From: Gordionus sp. m RMFG-2023
Lineage: Eukaryota; Nematomorpha; Gordioida; Chordodea; Parachordodidae
Assembly: GCF_954871325.1 (NCBI RefSeq)
Contig: NC_088777.1
Coordinates: forward strand, 42,509,366 to 42,573,365
Length of the DNA stretch: 64,000 nt
Reading direction: 5' to 3'
Shown here piece by piece: positions 57,220-64,000 of this stretch; positions within the stretch are counted from its first letter, which is position 1, and the number at the start of each line of letters is the position of its first letter. The translations under genes and the position numbers were made by a program. The notes beneath the pieces were generated by a model. The model did no database searches and was not told the DNA's origin. It saw nothing but the letters and a program-made list of their open reading frames with translations.

Positions 57220-59940
57220 CTAAATAATTATGAGTTGAAATTTATTTTTTGCAAAATGATTCATAAACAGATTTAACAATATTAAGATTTTCATAATACG
57301 ATTATCTAAAAATAAGAATGTTTGAGTTCTTATTATATTAATCTATAAATTAACACCCTTATTTAAAATAGTGCGAAAACTAATGAACGTTGCCTTTCCC
57401 CATAGTTTTAAATGCATTATACACGACATCAAAATATAGTTCATACTGCTGATGGTATCCATGTAGATAGAATATTTATTTATTTGTAAATATAACTCGC
57501 AAAATTTAAAACGATTAATAAATTAACGTAATTTTTTTTTATATAAATTATCAAATATCTTGTTTTATTATTTTAAATGTTTTAACAAATGCATGTAGCA
57601 ATAACACAGCACAGTTGTGAAGTGATAAAAATAATAACTCATTTTATTTATTAAATAAATAGTTATAATGTCCAAATAATATTGCTTAAAATTTTTGGAT
57701 CCTATTCTAACCGATTTCTTTCGTCCAATAAAACAGCCGCTTTTCTACACCCCTTAAGCCAACGACGATATTATCCTCCTAACCCCCTGCAAGCAAAATA
57801 AGAAAATTAAAATTAACAAAAAAATTTAGTATATTCCAATACACCCTCCCCCACCCACTCCTATTTTATTAAAAGTATAGCGTCTTCCCAACTCCCTACC
57901 TCCATCCCATTTCTATGACAATCATATATCCCCCCACCCCACCGAGATAAAATGCTTACATACAAATACAACTGAATTATATGTTCTGGAGAACCAACTT
58001 AGAGTATCTAACTAACTTACTAATTGGCGTAACGAAGATAGGGCGGGGAGCGGCAGAAAATTGATAGTTTTCGTAAATATTATTTTAAGCTAGTAAAAAA
58101 TTCCCCTAGACTCCTCTTCCATCCACCTGCAATGAACACACTATGTCATTATAGATAAGCAATATTTAAAAAAAATAAGTTAAGTTAATAATTTTTTAAA
58201 AAAAGAATATAATTAAAGTTGTTGAGCTTATAATTTTTTTTGATAAAAGGTGCAAAACCCAAATTATTATATTTTAAATGTAATCCGGCCAAATGAGGGG
58301 GCCCAACTATACAATAAAATGTATTATGGAAAAAGTTTTTCCCCTTATGTAAATCAAATACGCCTCTGATTCTAATTGATTTTAACCTAAAAACTATCTA
58401 TCTAATCCATTTTTATATGAATATAAGATATAACCATAGCAAACAATTTATTTGGAAAGTATAAATTTACCTTAGTCATATTTATAGACCATAAATTAAT
58501 TACACCTTTATTTTATCATATTTAATATTTTAAATTTGCAATTGCATAGCAATATAAATTACGTTGAATTGTAGTGTCCATTAAATATTACCGCGCAAGA
58601 ATATTTTAACAATGATAAAGGATTCACAAAACTTTAGCGCTTATGTCGCGTGTAATTAAATATCAAATAGTAGTTAGAACCCTGATCGAAGTTTTCTAGT
58701 TTTTTAAAATTCGGACTAGTACTACATTAGAGAAAATAATTTCAAAGTAACACGTCAAGATTTACCACCTCTTACTCAAAAAATAAATAATTAATCCCTA
58801 TCCCATTAGAAGACTACCCCTTCTTCCTGTAAAATGCAGAAAATTTCTCCACCCCCGTTATTGTAGATATTGGAGTAGGATAAAAAAAATAATGCATTAC
58901 CGCAAAAAGAATATAGCGAATGCATTACCATGAAAACATTATCGCGAATATAATTGAGCGAAAATCCGTGAATGCATTATACCGCTAATACCGCATAATA
59001 ATGCATATACATTATGGCGAGTGTATTATCACGAATGCAATAGTCATTTATATTTAACAAAAAATAACTTAAGGCCCTCATTTATTTTTATTTATTCTAA
59101 AATGGGCTAGCATGTTCCTATTATGCTGATCTATATATGGACGCTTGCATTTTTCTCAAAGTTTTTTAAAACACAAAGTATACTTCGAGATCTTTAGAAG
59201 AAAGAATAAATATATTTAATGTAATACGTTAACTTATCCTTCTTGTATGACACTTAACAATCAATGCCAATTTCATTATTCTTGCAAAATTAAGGGCCAT
59301 ATTTCGCCTATTTTTTTCAAGTTTGTTAGATTCAAAAGGTGTAGCCTATTATATGATAATTTTTCGGTATATGAAACGGGTATTTTGAGGTCTCTTTAAA
59401 GCTCATTAAACTGAACGAATATTCCACTTTATCCTAGGGAATTCAGGATTCAAACTTGGTCCATTCCCTTTTTTCTTCTCATGGCATAATTTTATCATCA
59501 TAGATTTTCTTTTGACAATGTTTAATTTACAAAATTATAGCATGGGTTTTTATATTGCTAATAACGCCCATTAAAAATAAAAAAAATTTTTAAACCGAAA
59601 CATTTTGTATTATAATTTATGATTTAGGAGAATTTTTACAAAGGCTCCGGCAAGCCTTTTTATATCCCTCACCGGTAAATAATCGTTAATAAATTATTGG
59701 TCAACTTTCGCCATAATGTTTCAAAGGTACTGCATACGCGGTATTAATTTCGCGATATATTCACGGTAATGCTTTCGCTATAATAAAATTTCGCGATATT
59801 CGAAATTCCCAGTATCATTATAATACATTCGCGCCAAATTTTCATGGTATGACATGTAACCATACATAATATAGCATTATACAAATTCAAATTCGATAAC
59901 AAAAAAATTTTTTTTCTTTAATATATAAATTAATGTTCAC
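57220..59940 (-). other. 2.7-kb intron of the LIM-only gene
   Basis: Holds an imperfect inverted-repeat pair at about 58888-59045 and 59705-59875, both rich in GCATTACCGCGAA-like words. Also C-rich simple stretches around 57840-57950. No additional LIM exon is recognised. Confidence 0.7.
58888..59875. repeat. Possible ~1-kb fold-back element with CATTACCG/CGCGAA arms
   Basis: The left arm (to about 59045) contains GCATTACCATGAAAAC, ATTATCGCGAATATAAT and AATACCGCATAA. The right arm (from about 59705) contains the inverses CGGTATTAATTTCGCG, TTCACGGTAATGC and TTTTCATGGTATGAC. Pairing is imperfect and limits are approximate. Confidence 0.5.
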
Positions 59941-60085
59941 CTGCTTTAAATGACTGATTACATTTGACGCACTGTCCACCTTCTTCGCAAACCTGTTTGT
60001 TGGCGCACTCATGGCAATATATTTTTCCTTCTTTGTTGACTACATCACTGTTAGTAATTTCTTTGCTACACAGAGAACAATTGGG
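59941..60085 (-). CDS. FHL-like LIM-only protein, first exon in window (half LIM)
   Basis: Reads PNCSLCSKEITNSDVVNKEG, then KIYCHECANKQVCEEGGQCV, then KCNQSFKA plus one base, between TTTCAG and GTGAAC. CSLC...YCHEC is a single zinc finger, the half LIM domain that opens FHL proteins, and CVKC begins the first full LIM domain. With the later exons the window encodes half a LIM plus three LIM domains (about 212 codons with stop), one LIM fewer than vertebrate FHL. The exon enters in phase 0, so a start exon lies to the right and was not found. A four-LIM form with extra upstream exons cannot be excluded. Confidence 0.9.
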
Positions 60086-63000
60086 CTGAAATGTGAAATA
60101 AAAGCATAATATGAGTGTTCAAGTCATTAGTATGACATAACCATGGAAGGGAGAGAAGGGGATAAGCAGCAAATTTAGCCAACCGTTGTAAATTCAAATA
60201 TCTTTTTAAGCAAATATCACCCACCCCCCCCCCAAACCTTCAAACGATATAACCTTTTTAAATTAGTTGTTAATAAAAAAATTTGTCAAGCTTATAAACT
60301 CTAAATAGTACCAAATCAATATTATGTTGGTAAGTGTAATCCGGCCAAAGTCCAGTAAAAAGCTAGCCTATTCACCTTCCCCCGCATAAATTTTCCTGGT
60401 AAACGGTTATTATTTAAACATTTTGCAAAATAAGAGTCCGTATCAAATAGAAACAAAATAAATGATGAACATTTTTCAAATGTTATCCTTGATATGATGG
60501 GTAAATTTAAATTGATAAAATAACGATTTGTATTTTAGGAAATAAAAATTTATGAAAAATATCTAATCATTTAATATAAAAAAAGCACTCATATGCAAAT
60601 AAAAATTTACAAGACCGGGCAGGTAAACATTTAAATTAGTAAAGACAAAATTTCATATCTCTTTTTAAAAAAGAAAATATGTATTGTTGTGTAAGAAGAA
60701 AAAAATAAATTGTTTTAGAATCATTTTAAAATAAAAAATAATGATATTATGAGGCATGATTTAATTAATTTTAATTAATTCCTCTTTTAAAAATAGAGCA
60801 ATCATATCATAAGAGATACAACACAGAACATACATAAGGTTTTGGATAACAATATTATATTGATATTTCGTAATTTTGTTTCTTATATAGTATTATTATT
60901 TTTTCAGAAATAGCCATTATATATTTTAGGTAAGGTGTAGAAGAAGCCAGGATGAAGAGGCGAATGATCATGCTCCTTTAAATTTGTCGCCTCGTGAGGA
61001 TCTTATCATGGCGCCGATTTTTTAAAAAAATCTTCAGAATCAAGTTAACTAGTTATATAAATGGTTCCGGAAATATATGTAAAAACTAAAAAGAATCCCC
61101 CATAAATTTGAAGTATTTTCTAGGTTAAAATGATTTCAAAAATTATGGCAAACACCCCAGCAACGCGAGTAAGCTCCGACCATTTTTAAAAATGACAGAG
61201 CCTCCTAGGATCCCAAGGGACCTATTAAAATATGAAATTTTCATTATCACTTACTTAATTTATTTAAATATAAAATACTAGTATCATGATTTGAATCGGA
61301 GATCGGACGCATCTTAGTAAATTATATAGCAAATAATACTAAATTTAAATTAAAACCTCCTTTTTAGACCAATTAAGCTTTGTTTTCAGGTATATATCAA
61401 TATAAAGAAAGTAGATAATGTCCTGCAAGATATTGCAATTATCAAATCCTTCTTAAGATTCCATGAAATCTTAAAACAAGATTTGGTATCAATCAGAGAA
61501 TTAAAGGCTTTAGATTTAAAAAATTGGAAATTTATATAAAAAATGTAGAGGGAGAGAATACGACGCAGACGCTATATGAGTTTATTATTATAATCTAAAC
61601 AAGGATTAAAGGAATTACACCAATGCCCAATTTATACATTAACACAATTTGAAATTTGTCCTGATGCTACTTCAAACATTAACGAATTCAGAAATTTATA
61701 ATTATTCATATAAATATTCACATTTTTTGTAAATATAACAATGTAAAACTAGAATAGGCTAAATTAAATAATGTGAACCTTAGAGAGTCTAACAATTTTA
61801 AAACATATCAAAAAATTAATGCCAATCAGGTTATCCATATATGATTCAATATAATCCATAAGCTATCATATTTCAATTTAAAAAAAAAATTATCAACTGT
61901 GACATTACCCAATCAGAAATGAGAAGAAACGATTTCCTTAAAAAATAAAATGGAATCTTTATTTTGATGTGTGAATTATTCAGGAACAACGCTGTACCAA
62001 AATATTTTTTAAGCATTTAAAAAGGAAGCGTAATAATTATCCATAAATAACCCTTCATTCACACGGTAAATTATATATATCAAATATATGCGAATTCGCG
62101 ACGAAGTATATAAAATATGCAAGAATTCGCGGAGAAGTACAATTTATATACTTCGTCATAAATTTGCGCTAACTGTAAGTGCAGGGTAGGGGTGTGTATT
62201 GTTATTGTAAAAACATTAAAAGTATTTTCAATATGTTTCAGCAAATCATTTTTCCGGTTGATTATTAATTATATCAATAGATGCAATGTAAACATCAACC
62301 CTATAAAATATTCATCTTGGTCATTCGATCTTTCATCTGGACATTAAAGTTTTGACAAAATTACTACTTTTGGAACTCTTCCCATTTAACGGGGGTTGGG
62401 GCGAGATCCTATTACACTTCTGCACCCGTCGTATATCTTGTCGACTGGCTAATCCATCTATATTAACATTTTTCACCTTTTTTTAGGGTGAGATTATATG
62501 ATTTATACATAAAAGTTTATTATTGAGGTTAAATAATCATGTTTAAATACTATTTTTTTTTATTTAAAAAACATTGCATTTACGCAAACATATTTAGCGC
62601 TGTATAAAAAATTATTGAACCGATCGAAGAAAATCATATCAGCTGTTATCAAAAAAAAAATTGATTTCCAAAATTATTGAATCTTTTTTCTCTCTCTCTT
62701 TAGTACGTTTAAAATTATGAAAAATACAACAAACAAGATAATATTGTATTCAATTAGTAATTATATAATTATAATTATTTTAGTAATTATAAATAAAATA
62801 ATTATTTTATTTCATACAATCGAGACCTATAGTTGAGTTAGGTTAGAAAAAGATAATGTATATATTATATACAATATAATATGAATAATAGAGCAAAGTC
62901 ATGATTTAGCCAGAGGGAGTTTTTTCTTTTACCTATATATGTTATCTTTCAAAAAATTTAAACAGTTTATTTTATAGTAAATAAGATGAAAAATTTCATA

Positions 63001-63404
63001 TTTAATTCGATTATATAATTATATAAAAGAAAATTAAAAACTATTATATAAAAACGGGCGAATTTTCTCAAAATTATTGATATTTTTCTTTTAAAAATAG
63101 GCTCCTATCCATAAATTCACTGATATTTACCACTATATTTAAAAAAAAACGTAAATTTTCATTTGACAAGTCAAAGTGAGGGAAATGAGTGAAAATTTTT
63201 TTAAATTGTATATTCATTTCATATCACCTTCTGTAATCATTCTTTAATACGTTAAAGTAATAGGGTTCATTTATTTTTTTTAAATGAAATTCTTAAATAA
63301 GTATCTGAATTAGGTAATATTGATTTAATATTATTACAATATATAAACAATGTGTAATAAATTACTAAATTAGGTAATATTAAGTATAATTTGTATAATA
63401 TTTA
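60086..63404. other. AT-rich region upstream of the LIM-only gene
   Basis: Must contain the gene's start exon and promoter, which I could not place. At about 61389-61539 the plus strand has TTTTCAG followed by an open stretch including KVDNVLQDIAIIKSFLRFHE and ILKQDLVSIRELKALDLKN before a stop, a possible terminal exon of an unknown gene. Small palindromes with GCGAATTCGCGACGAAGTAT occur at 62090-62165. Nothing else is recognised. Confidence 0.4.
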
Positions 63405-63712
63405 TCTGAGACCTGCAGACCTAGCCCTAAGCATTATAATTTTTTTAAATATATCCGTGTATAAAAAATTGTTTTTAAAAATACACGAGCAGTGCAGGAT
63501 CGAATATTTTAAAACCAAATATTTTTAAATCGCAATTATTAACAATAAAAATTAAAAATAAATAAAATATATTTTAAAAAATTCCGCTCCGACCTGAAAA
63601 TATACCGAGTAGCCGAAAATACTTTTTAAAAAAAATCAAGGCCGGGTGGAAATTTTTTTGTTTAATCCAGGCCGAGCCGGGTCGTGAAAATAATAACTTT
63701 GCAGGTCTCTGA
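63405..63712. mobile_element. hAT-like non-autonomous element, TAG-GATCTGCA family
   Basis: Starts TCTGAGACCTGCAGACC and ends TTTGCAGGTCTCTGA. The flanks share TATTTAT on both sides (about 7 of 8 bases). GC-rich arm motifs are present but diverged. Confidence 0.65.
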
Positions 63713-64000
63713 TATTTATACTTATTTGTTAAATTATAAATTTAAATATTTGAAAAGGCGTAAAATGGTGCAAATTTAGTGGGGTGGGGGTGTCTTCAAG
63801 AGATAGTTTCCCCTTTCTAATGTATCCAGTAATTAAAGTCTTAGGTACAATTAATAATTTTGTTGTTTGTTTCATCAATATCAACAAGATATAATTTTTC
63901 GGGAAAGGAAGAAAAGAGACGCATGTGAACCTCTAAATCAAATATTATACATTAAAACCGATATATTGAAATCGCATCTGAATCTGACAAAAAAATTATA

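Overview
The window is AT-rich, intron-bearing eukaryotic DNA, and its host genes are animal genes. On the minus strand it holds the 5' part of a non-muscle/smooth-type myosin II heavy chain, a CHCHD2/CHCHD10-type twin CX9C protein, and the 3' part of an FHL-like LIM-only protein. Introns have GT/AG ends, coding islands are small, and most of the DNA is repeats. I read it as an invertebrate metazoan (arthropod or lophotrochozoan). The exact taxon cannot be fixed from the sequence.

Layout. 67-21086: four coding exons of the myosin gene on the minus strand, separated by introns of 0.4, 14.1 and 5.9 kb. The 14-kb intron carries a 3.2-kb DNA transposon (4425-7622) with about 590-bp inverted repeats, a 4-bp target duplication and a decayed transposase gene, plus several short non-autonomous hAT-like elements. 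21.8-24.4 kb: tandem repeats, a broken MULE transposase, a possible LINE scrap, and a small plus-strand gene whose tiny phase-1 exons end in an OTU-like domain. 25-29 kb: tandem duplications. 29.1-29.9 kb: a minus-strand, tail-to-tail paralogue of that OTU gene that keeps its cysteine motif. 30.2-30.9 kb: integrase-like fossils. 31.3-37.0 kb: three nested non-autonomous hAT-like elements. 37.97-38.48 kb: the CHCHD2-like gene. 42.53-45.47 kb: a short, young, broken Ty3-type LTR element with identical LTRs. 45.86-53.44 kb: a 7.6-kb CpG-rich satellite of 15/16-bp units. 54.5 kb: a hAT-like element with a perfect 8-bp target duplication. 56.2-60.1 kb: the LIM-only gene. 63.4 kb: a last hAT-like copy.

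The three host genes are ordinary cell-biology genes: actomyosin contractility, mitochondrial intermembrane-space function and a cytoskeletal LIM adaptor. They have no obvious shared pathway. The unusual content is in the mobile and repeat layers: two TIR families whose arms are built of short GC-rich reiterated motifs, the long-TIR element, the paired OTU genes, and a satellite organised in homogeneous variant blocks.
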